64,000 bases of DNA from Paramacrobiotus metropolitanus (taxonomy: Eukaryota; Tardigrada; Eutardigrada; Parachela; Macrobiotidae): assembly GCF_019649055.1 (NCBI RefSeq), contig NW_026570251.1:310001-374000 (forward strand). Reading direction: 5' to 3'. How positions within the stretch are numbered: the stretch's first letter is position 1; the number at the start of each line of letters is the position of its first letter. The notes beneath the pieces were generated by a model. The model made no database searches, had not been told where the DNA came from, and saw nothing but the letters and a program-made list of their open reading frames with translations. Shown in pieces: positions 44,737 through 56,184 of this stretch. Position numbers and translations under genes: made by a program.

Positions 44737-45179
44737 CCATAAACGCCAAGACTTCACTTTATTCAAGACACAACAAGAACACAACTTGGGGTATCAAAAG
44801 GGCACAGTAGTGCCGACAAACAATACGGTGCGAAGCGCCCTAACGACGCCACATGGGGGAAAAAAAAAATTTTTCCGTAGCAAGCGGCTGGATCGCGCCA
44901 ATAATGAGCCGGCTCGGCGAAGGTGACCGGCTTATATATGCGCGCTACCAAGCGGATGTGCAGATAGGCAAAGGGGCTTGGGGCAGGCTTCGCCACGCAG
45001 TGGCAGAGAGGCTACGCGTTCAGTGGGCGTTTATCAACAAATTTCACCAATAGTGAAATCTAACCCATAAACGCCAAGACTTCACTTTATTCAAGACACA
45101 ACAAGAACACAACTTGGGGTATCAAAAGGGCACAGTAGTGCCGACAAACAATACGGTGCGAAGCGCCCTAACGACGCCA
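44737..45179 (-). repeat. B2-A2-B1 repeat block of YR element
   Basis: B copies (44737-44852, 45066-45179) share ATAAACGCCAAGACTTCAC to AACGACGCCA. The A copy (44858-45069) shares TTTTTCCGTAGCAAGCGG to TAACCCATAA with 49285-49489. Confidence 0.9.
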
Positions 45180-46706
45180 AAATCCCTCCAAGTTGGACGC
45201 GACAGTTTTGGCGAAACGGGAGCGGAGGTTAGAAGCGCGGTTAGCGTAACGCTCGAAGCAGTGGCTGGCCCAAGTTCCTTGGGCCTTTAATTCGTCAGTC
45301 GTTGCTCCCATGGCAGCGGCAAAGGTGGTGCCGCCCCTGCGGAAGCTGTGTAGGGAATAACCTTTGGAGCTGTAGCCGGCGGCCTTAAGCGTTCGTTTAA
45401 GGAAGTACTGAAACTTCCCTGCTGTTAGGGCCTTAACTTTTCCTCTTGCACTGACATGAGAAAAGGGGGAGGCGTGTGGATATGGGTTCAGCTTGTGCAA
45501 AACTGCCCGGACCGCTTGAACGGGGCACAGCGGTGAATCTTTAACCGTAGGTAATGGCAGTGTAACCGAACCGGCAGCGAAGACGCTTGTTTTGATGGCG
45601 GGAACGGTTATGTCAAGGCCGCTAGGCGTAAAACGTATACCGCTAACTCGCAAGAATTTAGAATTCTTGTGGAAAGGCAGCAGGTTGCTTTTTCGAAGCA
45701 ACGAAAAGAAGGCGACCAGGGCGGCTGCCCAGAAGGGCTTGCGGAAGCACTTTGGAATGGTGGTTAGGCGACCTTGAATTTTACACAAAATCTCGGGCGT
45801 AATTGGAAGTCGGGCGTTGGGGGTTTGTGCTTTCGTACGTTTGATAGCGCGCAACGTCAGCTGTATGCGGAAGTGGGAAAGGTCGGGGGCTTCAAGTCCT
45901 TCGCGATGGTGCAATGAGACAACGCTGGCAAGGTAATTTTGCACAGAGGAATACTGCATTTTCGGCGAAAGATAGGCAATAAAGCGGCACAGCGTCTCAA
46001 TGTTTGCGGGGCATGGGCGCGTTGAAATGCTTTGCAGAAGCGCCGGTAAATCTTCCACTGGCTCTTTCTGGTGCGCAGCGAGGACGGTGCAAGTGAGGTT
46101 TTCCACAATTTCCGCAGCCGTTTGTCCAGTTCCTGCGTTCGGATACCTGTAAATAAAATCTCCAGGTAATTCAGCAAAGGCAGTGCGGCGTCCGGCCATA
46201 GCTAAGTCTAGTAAGCGCGGGTCAATGGTTGCGCGGCTTAAGGCGTCAGCTGCAATATTCTCCTTCCCAGGAAGATAGGAGGCTGATATGCGAAAATTGT
46301 AAGCGACTGAAGCATAAAATACGAGTTTCAGCCAACATAAGGCTGCTTTGCACTTCGTCGTAGCTCGATTTATAAAGGAAACTGTTTGCGTGTTGTCGGA
46401 TTCAATAACAACTCGGAAGCCCGCCAGATGCGGCGCCCATACAAGCAGTGGCAAGCAGGCGGCAATTAGTTCGAGGAAATTGATGTTTCCTCTCAAGGCG
46501 TCCTCTAGTAACGGCGAGGTTAACCAGATAGAGGAGACAATCGCTGGCGGCAATACATTAGCCCAAGATCCGGCAATTGCACGGCGGCCCATTGTTGCAC
46601 CAAAGCCGGCGAGACAAGCGTCTGTTTGGATGAACACCGATTTCCTGGGCGGGAAATCAGTGACGGGCAAAGACCGTTTAAAGCAGGGGAGACATCGTGC
46701 CACCAC
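45168..46706 (-). pseudogene. RNase H plus tyrosine recombinase of YR element
   Basis: RNase H: FIQTDACLAGFGA (D), NFLELIAACLPLL (E), VIESDNTQTVSF (D), ENIAADALSR (D). Tyrosine recombinase: LLRKSNLLPF (first Arg), LHSFRRGGTTFAAA (His-x-x-Arg), HCFERYANRA (Tyr). In the stretch 46140-46030 the family-like sequence LAPSSLRTRKSQWKIYRRFC is in another frame, so two compensating shifts bracket the core-binding domain. The stop at 45168 lies at the edge of B1. It would remove RNA and integrate circular cDNA. Confidence 0.85.
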
Positions 46707-48028
46707 TGCAGTTCTAACTTTAGACTCGACGTCAGGCGTGTGCGGTGGTTAGGGCGAGACAATGGTTTAAGGGCATCTATGAATATCCTCGCGAAAGGAC
46801 GAGCACCGTAAATGGCTTTGGCGGCAAAGTTAAGGCGTCCAACCAGCTGCTGTAGTTCCTTCTTTGTGGCTTTATTGCGGCTAAGCAAAACATCAGTTTC
46901 CGTGCGGAGGTTCTGGAGTTTCTCTGGCGGTAGCTCAATGGTCAACGACACGGAGTCGAGGATGACGCCCAAGAATCGGATGCGAGTTGTTGCGGAAATA
47001 ACTTTTTCCCAGTTTATGGCAAAGCCCAGATCTGTTAGAGTAGCTATTAAGCAACTCAAGGCGGCGGTGCATAGGTCAGCTGTCTCTCCTATAACAAGGA
47101 AGTCTTCCAGGTAGCACACAATCTTGTAACCTTTCAGGCGAATAAAGCGCGCAACTGCTGAAGATAAGCGGAAGAAAATGAACGGAGCTATCGAGAGTCC
47201 AAAGCACAGGAAGTTGTCGATAAAATAAGTTTCGGGTTGTTCGTCGAAACTCCAAGCGAAGCCCTGCAGCTGGCGATGCGGTGGGAAGACTGGCACATGG
47301 CGGTAAGCAGACTTGATATCGACCAGGGCGTAATGGCAGGCGTAGCTGCTTAGCGCAAGGGCGTCGTCAATAGATTGTGGGGAAAATTTTTCGGGAAAAA
47401 TATGCGAAATCAAACTGTCCGAGAATGGGCGGCTACAGTCTGTGATAGGGCGGAACTTCTCAGAATCGGCTTTTTGGACTGCACCAATTGCATGCACGCG
47501 CTTAGGCTTACTATGGGAATAGGAAATTTTCCCCTCGGCGATCTCGCTGCGGAACAGTGTGTCCAGAAATGGTTTAGCTTGTGCCGTAAGTGCGCTGGAG
47601 TAGTTGTGGCATTCTGCTGAAGCTATTTGTTCGGCATTTTCTACCAGTTTAAAACCGAAGGCAAGACCACGTAAAATGAAATCTCTATCCTGATCAAAAC
47701 GCAGAGCCGTATTCCAGTTATCAATTTTTCTTGTTAAAGAACAACGATGGTAAAGGTCGGCATCAACTTGAAAGTTCCCCACATGCAACATTTTCATAAT
47801 AACCACTGCTAAATACGCGATTTCAAAACGTACATTTTCCTTGCTGTTATACGCGATTTCAAAGGGAAACAGGTCAGTTAACCAAAAGCACGTACAGTGA
47901 CATGGGCATATAAAAGAGCGAATTCGACGAAAGTATGTCAGATAACAATGGTGATTATCATGCTGGTTACTTTTAGAGGGAAAAATAACCGACCGTTGCG
48001 GATGCAGGTTGCTTCTCGGAATGGACAA
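46520..48028 (-). pseudogene. DIRS-like reverse transcriptase
   Basis: RT landmarks in order: RVHAIGAVQKADSEKFRPI, TDCSRPFSDSLISH, FSPQSIDDALAL, ALVDIKSAYRHVPV (first catalytic Asp), FIDNFLCFGLSIAPFIF, the catalytic box YLEDFLVIG, RIRFLGVILDS, and thumb ELQQLVGRLNFAAKAI. YLED replaces the usual YxDD. The frame shifts by one near 46650 into the RNase H frame. It would copy the element RNA. Confidence 0.85.
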
Positions 48029-49224
48029 TGGGCAGGCAGGCTAAGTGGGTCAAGCGGTTCCGTTATTGCGACGCAATTGGGGGCAGTTAATGCGGCCATG
48101 TCCTGTTTGGTTGCACTTGTAGCAAATATGGCGGTAGTTGCACCCGGCACACGATCCATTGTTAAAACGGCCACAAATTGGGGGCGGATTGCCGGCATTA
48201 CGCGTGCTTCCGCTGGAAGTTGCGGCGGCGAAGGCGGTAGGCTTCCTGCGGCGATTACCATGGCGTTCTGGCAGGCGGTCTGGGAATTAAAGTGGCTTGA
48301 GGCAATATTTTCACGCTCGATGGCATTATCCAGGTTCCACTTGTGGTCCTTAGCACGAATGCGGAAGTCGTGATCGAACGCCAGAATAGCGCGGGCATAG
48401 TAGTGGCGGCGTTTTTGGGCTAAGTACTCCAGGTAGCTGCAGTACTCTAAGGCGACTTTGGCATGCTTCGGGCTGGAGGACTGCAGCAGGGTCTTCAGCG
48501 TCTCCATGCTTCCGGCCCAGAACTCGTCTAAATTGATATCAAATGCGCCGATTTTGCTTTTGGACTTGCCGTTGGCTCCAAGGCGGGCTTGAGCAAAAAC
48601 ATGCGTATGTGGGCGGCGCAGGCGGCGGGCTTCCGACTTCAAGATTTTATCGGACTTACCACTGGAGGCGCTAGAGGTGCTAGACGCGGAGCTGGACGAG
48701 GAGGAAGACGAACTACGGGAGGATTCCGAGGCGCTGGAGCGCGAAGCTGAGCGGGAGCGGCGTGGCTTCTTTGCTTTGACCTCCTTTGCGCCAGAATCCA
48801 GCAGCACGTTGCGCTTATGGCCGGCATTGCTGGTGACCTTTAGCGTAGTTGTGGGAGAGCCTTGCTGGGACGCTTGGAACTGCTTAATGCGGGAACGGTC
48901 GCCGATCTTCTGCACGATTTGCTCCACTTCGGCGTGGGTGAGGAGGACCAGGTGGTGGCTTTCCGTGATATTCTCCTCCTCCAAGGCCTCAATAGTTTCT
49001 TTGCTCAGGCCAAGGCCAGACAGCGTTGGTAGAGCTGGCTGCGGTTGGGGCTCCGGCAGGGCGGGCGGAGGCGGAGTGGGCTGATGAGAATCCAGCTTGA
49101 AGTGGGCTATCAAGCGGTCGGCAAGGGTGCTGTTCCTGCCTGTAACGGAAAGTTTAGCGGCCTGGCATTCGCTTTTCAAAGCCGATTTGGTCATGGCTCT
49201 AATTTCGGCGGCCGTAAGTACCAT
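47938..49224 (-). pseudogene. Gag-like protein of YR element
   Basis: The N-terminus is SAP-like (MTKSALKSECQAAKLSV, STLADRLIAHF). A long Ser/Arg/Ala low-complexity stretch follows, then a conserved gag core (SMETLKTLLQSSSPKHAKVA, RAILAFDHDFRIRAKDHKW). The zinc knuckle CYKCNQTGHGRINC, preceded by CGRFNNGSCAGC, is at about 48170-48075 in another frame after a shift near 48280. It would package RNA. Confidence 0.7.
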
Positions 49225-49284
49225 GGTGCAGTTATGTTAAAGGGCAACTCTAATTTTTCCGTAGCAAAAGGGCAAAAAAAAAAA

Positions 49285-49489
49285 AAAATTTTTCCGTAGC
49301 AAGCGGCTGGATCGCGCCAATAATGAGCCGGCTCGGCGAAGGTGACCGGCTTATATATGCGCGCTACCAAGCGGATGTGCAGATAGGCAAAGGGGCTTGG
49401 GGCAGGCTTCGCCACGCAGTGGCAGAGAGGCTACGCGTTCAGTGGGCGTTTATCAACAAATTTCACCAATAGTGAAATCTAACCCATAA
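49285..49489 (-). repeat. A1 repeat (promoter side) of YR element
   Basis: Same as 44858-45069. It lies about 60 bp upstream of the gag ATG and starts after a run of about 15 A; it contains CTTATATATGCGCG, a TATA-like box on the plus strand. Confidence 0.9.
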
Positions 49490-49610
49490 ATTACGTGCGC
49501 AGCGAACCAGGGAGGTAGGGGCGCAAAAATTGTGACAAGCCATGACGGCCTCGGCGAGCCCCAGGGGAGGGGATGGTCGTAAAAAATCCTAGTTTTCTGC
49601 GTACGTAATT
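49490..49610. repeat. Short foldback at retroelement junction
   Basis: ATTACGTGCGCAG (49490-49502) and CTGCGTACGTAAT (49598-49610) are inverted with one mismatch. The YR element abuts the first arm exactly. It could be a pre-existing MITE or the insertion target. Confidence 0.5.
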
Positions 49611-49689
49611 TACGGATGTTCCCTAACCAACAGCGGTGCAGTGATGATGCCTTAATGCTGTACAGCTTACCACAAGATTGGCGTTTACT

Positions 49690-50339
49690 CCGAGATCAAA
49701 CTGCCTCTTTAGGCATACCACTGCATCTCCGAGATGGGATATTGGGTGAATCATCCACGATGGTGTTGCCGCTGTCTTCTTCAAAATATTCCACAAGGGA
49801 GCCGGCATCGGTCTGTTCCCTGTATACGACTGAGGTAGCGGGTACGATACAGGCTAGAAATAGGAAGGGTGAACGGCGCGGCTCTGTAAGACCCGGTGAG
49901 GCGGCACAATGCGGACCGCCTGGATAGGACAGCAATCCTGGACTGTAAGAGCGCCGCACTGCACTTCGATAAAAACGCAAGCCGAGCCAAACAGGCCCGG
50001 AGAGAGAAACTTGGCTGCACACCATGTCCAAGGCTGATCCGCCGATGTCCGCGCTAAAACCTGGATTTGTTCGCCAGATCCCGCGCGCGATGCCCATAGC
50101 AGCCCCTTGGATTCTTCATCGTAAAATTTAGCTGTAGGTGTTTTTATGGAACAATGAAAGATAACTGCCGGTGAACGATAATCCAAAAATTCTGAATGAC
50201 GCTCAGGATGGTCGAAATCCAGAACGAACCCCTTGTCCGTCACATTAACGACGTATGCATGCTGAAGCTGAGCGTCGTCAGTAAGCACGTCCACCGCATT
50301 CCAACTCTCGACCCCGGAAGTTTTGTAGAGTAAAAGCAT
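49690..50339 (-). pseudogene. F-box family exon 1 (N-terminal domain), decayed end
   Basis: From ATG 50339: ESWNAVDVLTDDAQLQHAYV, GFVLDFDHPERHSEFLDYRS and DQPWTWCAAKFLSPG, aligning with other family exons 1. The frame stops at 49854 (HPSYF). Weak family-like residues go on in other frames toward 49700, where a YR element and then the minus F-box exon at 44693 follow. From 50340 to 50789 nothing is seen. Confidence 0.65.
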
Positions 50340-50789
50340 GTTACTAAAAGTGCCGGCGATGGGAAAGAGTTCGAGATATTATTTGCTCAGTTAGAAGTAG
50401 TTCATAAATTGAAAGGTATTTGTGCGTTGTTAAGTAGGAAAGATGTAATTTTAATCGCTTTAACTCAAAGTAAGAAGAAAATTATCTTGCAGTAAGCTGC
50501 TTTTACACTGATTTGAACAATCTCTTTATTCTGGTAATGCACAAACTGTAGCTCCGTGTGAGTGCCCCTTCTGTCAATTATTAACCTCTCCTTTATTTTA
50601 AGAACCGGATTCAACCACTATCTTGTACAAAGGATTATACAACACGGTCAGCTTTTTGTGGCTCTTTTCTGCCCCAATGATCGCTGAGACCGAACGCTGA
50701 AACGACTCACGGCAAATGAATTATCGGTATCCGTTACTCAAGTGCAGGCAAAGAGGTCGTATAATTTTTACCTATTAACTAGCTAAACA

Positions 50790-51003
50790 CAAACGCAGCA
50801 ACGAAACAGGGTTAGCACGGCTGCCAGCGATAATCCTGACAGAGATATTCCAAGCACTGGATACCATCGACCGGCTTCATTGCCGACGCACCTGTCCATT
50901 GTGGGATTACATTTTAAGTTTTCCGGAAATGTACCGCGATGTCCATGTAGCATTGCAGGATGAGCATTCCCATACTGTTCGAAATTCAAATTACGGCGCG
51001 TAG
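50790..51003 (+). pseudogene. F-box fragment
   Basis: Plus reading gives LARLPAIILTEIFQALDTID, RLHCRRTCPLWDYILSFPEM and YRDVHVALQDEHSH, ending at TAG 51001. It aligns with the F-box of the complete gene (LPPELLKGIFRSLDTINRLR). Nothing after it resembles the C-terminal domain, and 51004-51782 has no supported feature. A dead copy, too short to have been an obvious open frame. Confidence 0.7.
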
Positions 51004-51782
51004 TCGTACGATTGCATCTTCATGCACATTACAGCCGCAATACAGAGGATACGCGGACAATCTGCTTATGGCTGCAGGACACATTTATTTGCGGTATTGA
51101 GGGCCGCGAAGTGCAAACCAAGAAACGGGACTGGGGGGATATAGGTATGACAGTGTTGACCCAGCCTTACTGCTGTTGAGAGTGTCACAAAATTCAGACT
51201 AAGGTTAATCCATTACGAAAGTTATTGTACGTGCATACCGGCGTACATAGGCAAGCTCAAAATACGAGTATGTTGCTTGTGGATTACTCCGTGTAAAGTG
51301 GTTTGTCAACTTGTCAGCGTGATTTTTTCTGGTTTTTTGGCCCCACTTTTAAGCTCAAGGAGCGCAAGAACTATTGTTTCTCTATAGGATACAAGAAGTC
51401 TTGAAATAAACTTTCGTTTGTGTTAAAATGGTTAGTGTTCATGTGTCTTGAAACTGTAAGGCTTTCTTTAGCAGTACTTTTATACGATCAGTAGCTTGGT
51501 AGGAGAAAATGGAAATAACTTTCTTGGATACAACGACTGCTGATGCCCCGGCTGAGCGCGTAACGCGGATGATCCCCGTTTCTGACGGCATTATTACACT
51601 GTACATAAAGTGTGGGTGTGTGCATGCACACACGTAGTCTATACCTACAGATATATACGTATATTCTGGATTGCGAGTTAATATTAACCGGTAAATTTAA
51701 TAGAAACAGATATAAATGCTTGACTGTCCAATAGGTCAGAGTAGATGAAATTTTCGACAACGGCATCAACATTACCTCCAGA

Positions 51783-52112
51783 TTGATTTACAACATAATA
51801 TATCATTTGAGATTGATTGATCTACAGCATCAGCGATGCATGCAAAAATTGAAGGTAGAGTCTGCGTGTGAAGATTTGCCGTTGGATCTGGCACGTGTTC
51901 ACCAATGCGTTTGGGATAACGCGGTAATACAAAAGGATGTTGATACCTTGTGGAATAATGTGGGTGACGATAAAAGAGCCGAAGCTCGCCTGAGAGAAGT
52001 CAGCAAGAAGTACGCCGGGGCCTGGCTTAACGCCCTTTCCGCGAAAGTATTCGGCAACTTCCTGGATGATCACACTTTCAGTATTTTTGTTGGCCTGTGG
52101 CTTGGCGCTTAG
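51783..52112 (+). pseudogene. Transposon domain remnant (copy 4, upstream part)
   Basis: LREVSKKYAGAWLNALSAKV, FGNFLDDHTFSIFVGLWLGA matches, from memory, the block (WL-x-ALP...LDD...ALRLG) that lies just before the GLHGLSC motif seen at 40110. The second YR element begins within a few bases, so it probably interrupted this remnant. Confidence 0.4.
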
Positions 52113-52118
52113 ATCACC

Positions 52119-53105
52119 CTAACAGCACTCATGTACGAGATGTGGCAAAGAGGTTATGGAAAACGGATACCATGGGCTAGCGTGCAAGAAGTGCATTGGG
52201 AGAACTTGTTTTATGGATTCCGCCATGCAAAGGGTAAACTGCTGCCGCTTTTTGAAGTCGGTATCCATATAGGCGTTGACGCAGTTGCTTCTCCAGTTTC
52301 CTTGGGATTTCAGTAGTGCTTTTGGAACATCCAAGGTCGCGGCATAGGTGGCGGCGCCACGGCGAAACGAATGGGTGGAAACGGCATGGGTGGCATGATG
52401 GGTGGCATTGCCGGTTGAACGAATTGTTGCTCGTAATAACTGGTTAAATCTGGAAGCATATGGTGGTTTTACATAGGCTCCAACCCGGTAACTGAACAGT
52501 GCATCTGCCTGTTTGGCCTTGGAGGCTGCCAGCATACGGCGAAGTGCCGTTACCTGACACAAGGAGTTACCGGTTAGCTGCGGTATCGGAATTTCGACTT
52601 TACCCTTCTTAAAACGATTAGTTCGAAGTACGGAAAGTTGCAGCGTAGCGCTTTTATCGGTAAATTTAATATCTCTCCCGCACAAGTGTTTGTTGCTGGG
52701 TGACTTAGAAAGGCAGGAACTGCGAGCGAGGAAGGAAAACGCTGTAAGGCATGCCGCCCAGAACGTTTTCCTGCACTTGCTCGGTACAACATGCAAGTTA
52801 TTTTTAATTGATAATAAATCGGTGGGTAAAACAGGCCGGCGTTTATGCGGACGTTCATGGCGTTTACGTTTAACGCCTGCGAGCGCTAATCTGACCTTAT
52901 AGTGGGAGAGGTTGGGGCCGGCATGTCCCCGATAATGATGAAACGATTTTATGGACGAAACATAATTAAAAATTGTACTGTATTCTAGTTCTTTGCTTAG
53001 GTGAGCTATATAAAGACAAACAGTGTGTTCCGTTGCCGGACATGCTTGTAGTCGAAACAAATTACAGAACTTTTCAAAGCGAGCCCATTGGGCCTCCCTG
53101 GTTTT
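52119..53105 (-). pseudogene. Tyrosine recombinase of second YR element
   Basis: REAQWARFEKFCNLFRLQAC, AFSFLARSSCLSK (Arg), THSFRRGAATYAATL (His-x-x-Arg), SNCVNAYMDTD (Tyr). All three catalytic blocks are kept. A TAG at 53106-53108 in the same frame cuts it from the RNase H part. Confidence 0.8.
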
Positions 53106-53873
53106 CTAGGAAGATTTTGCCATAGCTGAAAGTTGGAAACTCCTCAATTTGTTTTCCAGATTTCGCGTTAGGATAACTAAATAGAAATTTTTCGGTAACT
53201 TATCACCTGGAAAGGGCCTTTGCCAATCAGTTAAGAATTTTTTGGCGTAAGATTCGCTTTGGGATAAACGGCTTAAGGAGTCGGCCAACACGTTAGTCAC
53301 ACCGGCTGCATGTACTGCTTGCCAGCGGAAATTGTACTGAATGCTGCATTTAATTACAGCTTTCAGCCATTTCAGGGCTTCTACATTTTTGGTTGTACCA
53401 CGATTTAAGAAAGCAACCGTCTGAGTGTTGTCCGACTGAACAATGATCTTCTGGTTAGCCAGCTATTCGGCAAAAACTAACAAGGGCAGGCAAGAAGCAA
53501 TTAATTCCAAGAAATTAATATTGCGTTTAATCTGTGCACTTACGGCCGGTGCAGGCACCCAGTTCGTGTTAAACCCTCTTGGTGCCTTTAATGAATCATC
53601 CCAGCACCCGGCAATCCAGGTGCCGCCGCATACCGCACCGAATCCCTGAAAGGACGCATCAGTTGCAATCACAGCAACGCTGCGCGGCGAGCTCATAGGT
53701 GTGGAAATAACGCCGTTCAGTGAGCCGGCAAAATTTTTCCACCACACAAGTTCGCTCAACATTAGCTGACTAACTCGAAAACGATGAGTGGACAGGTCGA
53801 GTTTAGACAAAACATCAATAAAAAGGCGTGTAAAAGTCTGGGCTCCGTAAATTACTTTCGACGCAAATGACAT
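53106..53873 (-). pseudogene. RNase H of second YR element
   Basis: VAVIATDASFQGFGAVCGG, NINFLELIASCLPLLVFAE, TAG at 53463-53465, then in the same frame IVQSDNTQTVAF and VTNVLADSLSRLSQ. The four acidic catalytic positions (D, E, D, D) are present. Confidence 0.75.
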
Positions 53874-53907
53874 GTCCCGTAATAAATTGAAGCTCTTTTT
53901 TAGTAAC

Positions 53908-54948
53908 CTAAGTACGGACGGACATTGTGTCGCATAAATTAAAAAGAGAGTTCAGTTTCTCAGTGGGTAATTCTAAACGGCCCAGCAGCGAATCTACCAC
54001 AATCCCGAGAAAGGTCACCCGCTGCGCAGGACCTATTATTTTGTCCAGTTTTACCATAAAGCCAAGAGAAAACAAAAGAGAAATTAATTGGTTTTGATCA
54101 CGTAAACAAACGTCAAAGGTTTTGCTAATTACTATAAAATCGTCTGAATAAGCCACAATAGCAATTTTTCGACGCCGCATCATGCGGCAGATCGCCATAG
54201 AAATTTTTTGAAAAATTCATGGTGCGTTTGATAATCCAAAGCAAAGAAAATTATCAACGTAAAAACATTCGGGTTTGTTTGGAAACTGCCAGCGAAAACC
54301 ATGGAGCTGACCTTGCTGCGGTTTTACTGGCACACAGCGGTATGCAGACTTTATGTCTATTACCGCGTAAAAACAACCAGAACTGCTTAGTTTAATTACA
54401 TCGTCAAGAGACTGAAATGAGAATTTTTCGGCATCTATAAAGGAGCTGACGCTACAGTCAAAAGGGCGATTGCAGTCTGTATTGGGTCGCAAGGCTGTAC
54501 TACCCTTCTTTGAGACCGCGCCGAATGCATTTACACGGAACGGTTTATGACTCTGTTTTGACAGCCGGCCCGTTGCCAGCTCTTCTGAGAAAAGACGGTC
54601 CAGAAAAGGTTTTGCATCAGACGATAGTGCGCTTTTGTAATTTCTGCAGTCTGCCGGTGGCACTGAGTGAATGTCCGGTACGAGAGCGAAACCCTGAGCT
54701 AATTCGGCTAGTAGAAAAAGGCTATCTGGGTGGTCGGCTTCAAGCTCTCTTGACCAGTTTTCTATGCTGCGAATAAGAGAAGAGCGAAAGATCAGGTGGG
54801 CATCAAGAGGGAGAGAAACATTGTGAAAAACAACATAATTAAGTCCAGGTGTCTGCGTTAAGGCGTCAGTGTGAGCGGTTCCCACGGTTTCGTTGACTGC
54901 CTTTACTGCAGCTGCTTGCTGGGTGGCTCTCACTGCCGCAGTGCCCAC
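53908..54948 (-). pseudogene. Reverse transcriptase of second YR element
   Basis: RVNAFGAVSKKGSTALRPN, TDCNRPFDCSVSSF, AVIDIKSAYRCVPVK, YVDNFLCFGLSNAP, then TGA at 54217 in frame, then VAYSDDFIVIS with an intact YxDD box and RVTFLGIVVDS. It ends at TAG 53908 before the thumb region. The first element has YLED at the same box. Confidence 0.8.
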
Positions 54949-56021
54949 AGAGCAAACCCGGTACAGAGGTTGGCGTTACATTTATTTTCCTGCCAGAAGA
55001 AACAACAGGCGAAGCGATAGCGTCGCTGTCCGCCTGCTGGCTTTTGCTCGTGTTACTGTGCCCGCGAAAAAGCGGCATCTTCTTGCTTGCCTTGTTGACA
55101 GCAAGGGTACCCCGACGATTACGTGCATAGAAACGCTTATCACAAAGCAGTGCGCGCTTATAAGTATCACATTTTTTAAATTTCTCATAATTGAACAACA
55201 AGAAATTCAATATACTCAAGGCTCAATTCCAACGCAATTTTATATTTGCCTGATACCGTTTGCGAGAGGCGCACAGCGGTTTTAAGGCTGTATATCAAGA
55301 AATCATAAAAAGTCAACTGTGTTGCATCCGGTGTCACTCGCTTGCCTTTCTCGTTTAAAATTTTTGCCGCTTGCTTATGTGGCAGCGGGAGTTCACGAGC
55401 TACTGTAGCGAGTTTGGCAGCTGACTGCGAGCGGGAGCAATCAGATGATTGTGAATTACGTGATGAACTACTGTTCGACCTACCTCCACTGGTGTTGGAC
55501 TACCGTTGGTGGTTGCGGCTGATGCGGTAGCGGCGACGATAATTGTTGCGCGATGAGTTGCTGTCCGCCCGATCGCCGTTGTTGGATTTCCGTTGGTCGA
55601 TGACGTGACGGAGATCGACGGAGTTGACGTGCTGTTGCTTTGGCCCGATGAACAGCTGCACTTCCATGCGGTCCGCGTCCATAGTAATGAATTTCAGGTT
55701 GGACGGAAAATACTGGCACATTGTCAGCCGACGCAGTTTGGAAACAGTGGCAAACCCGGCCTTGAGGATTTCGTTAACGGACTGTTCAGCAAGCTGCAAC
55801 GTTTCCGCTAGGATGGCCACAGAATTAGGGTCGGAAATTGCTTCTTCCACAATTGAGGGAGACCGGTCGTGAGAGCCCTGTGAATTTTCCATACCGTAAT
55901 GATCGTACGGCCGGATTAGCATATCATTCCTGGTGCCGGAATCCTCCACATCTTGGCCGCGACAATGGTCCATCAGTTCTTCTTTAGTGAGTTTCTTAAG
56001 GGCAGTCTTGCTTGGGGCCAT
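54866..56021 (-). pseudogene. Gag-like protein of second YR element
   Basis: SAP-like start MAPSKTALKKLTKEELMDHC, then ATVSKLRRLT and a Ser/Arg-rich part to 55500. A further frame has YKIALELSLEYIEF, then after a shift near 55210 KRALLCDKRFYARNRRG, matching the gag core of the first element. The zinc knuckle CGHCGSESHPASSC is near 54910. At least two shifts. Confidence 0.65.
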
Positions 56022-56184
56022 GGCGGTATTAATCAACCAAATTAAACACAAATGCAAGCAGATATACTGTACTGTGCAAGCAAAAGCTTGTGACAGTGCG
56101 TCAAAATTGGTATCAATTCAACTAATTTATCAAATCAAAAACTTATCCGTATCCAACTATCTATAAGATAGTGTAAGAGAACGG

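Larger units (their letters stand above)
44737..49489 (-). mobile_element. Tyrosine-recombinase retrotransposon with split direct repeats (DIRS/Ngaro-like)
   Basis: In coding direction (minus): A1 (49489-49285), gag, RT, RNase H-YR, then B1 (45179-45066), A2 (45069-44858), B2 (44852-44737). A copies (about 206 bp) and B copies (about 114 bp) are near identical. The A1-ORFs-B1-A2-B2 order is the hallmark of Ngaro/PAT-type YR elements, which circularise and integrate by recombinase without target duplication; none is seen here. It sits between exon 1 and the F-box exon of a host gene. Confidence 0.85.

Noticed and set aside
48639-49084. Separate genes in the alternative frames opposite the gag Ser/Arg/Ala-rich region
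   Set aside because: Low-complexity GC-rich coding keeps other frames open; only the gag frame has a SAP-like start and a conserved core.
52119-53060. A bacterial-type phage integrase from contamination
   Set aside because: It lies in frame with RNase H and RT domains of a YR retroelement and shares codon style and AT-rich flanks with the rest of the window.
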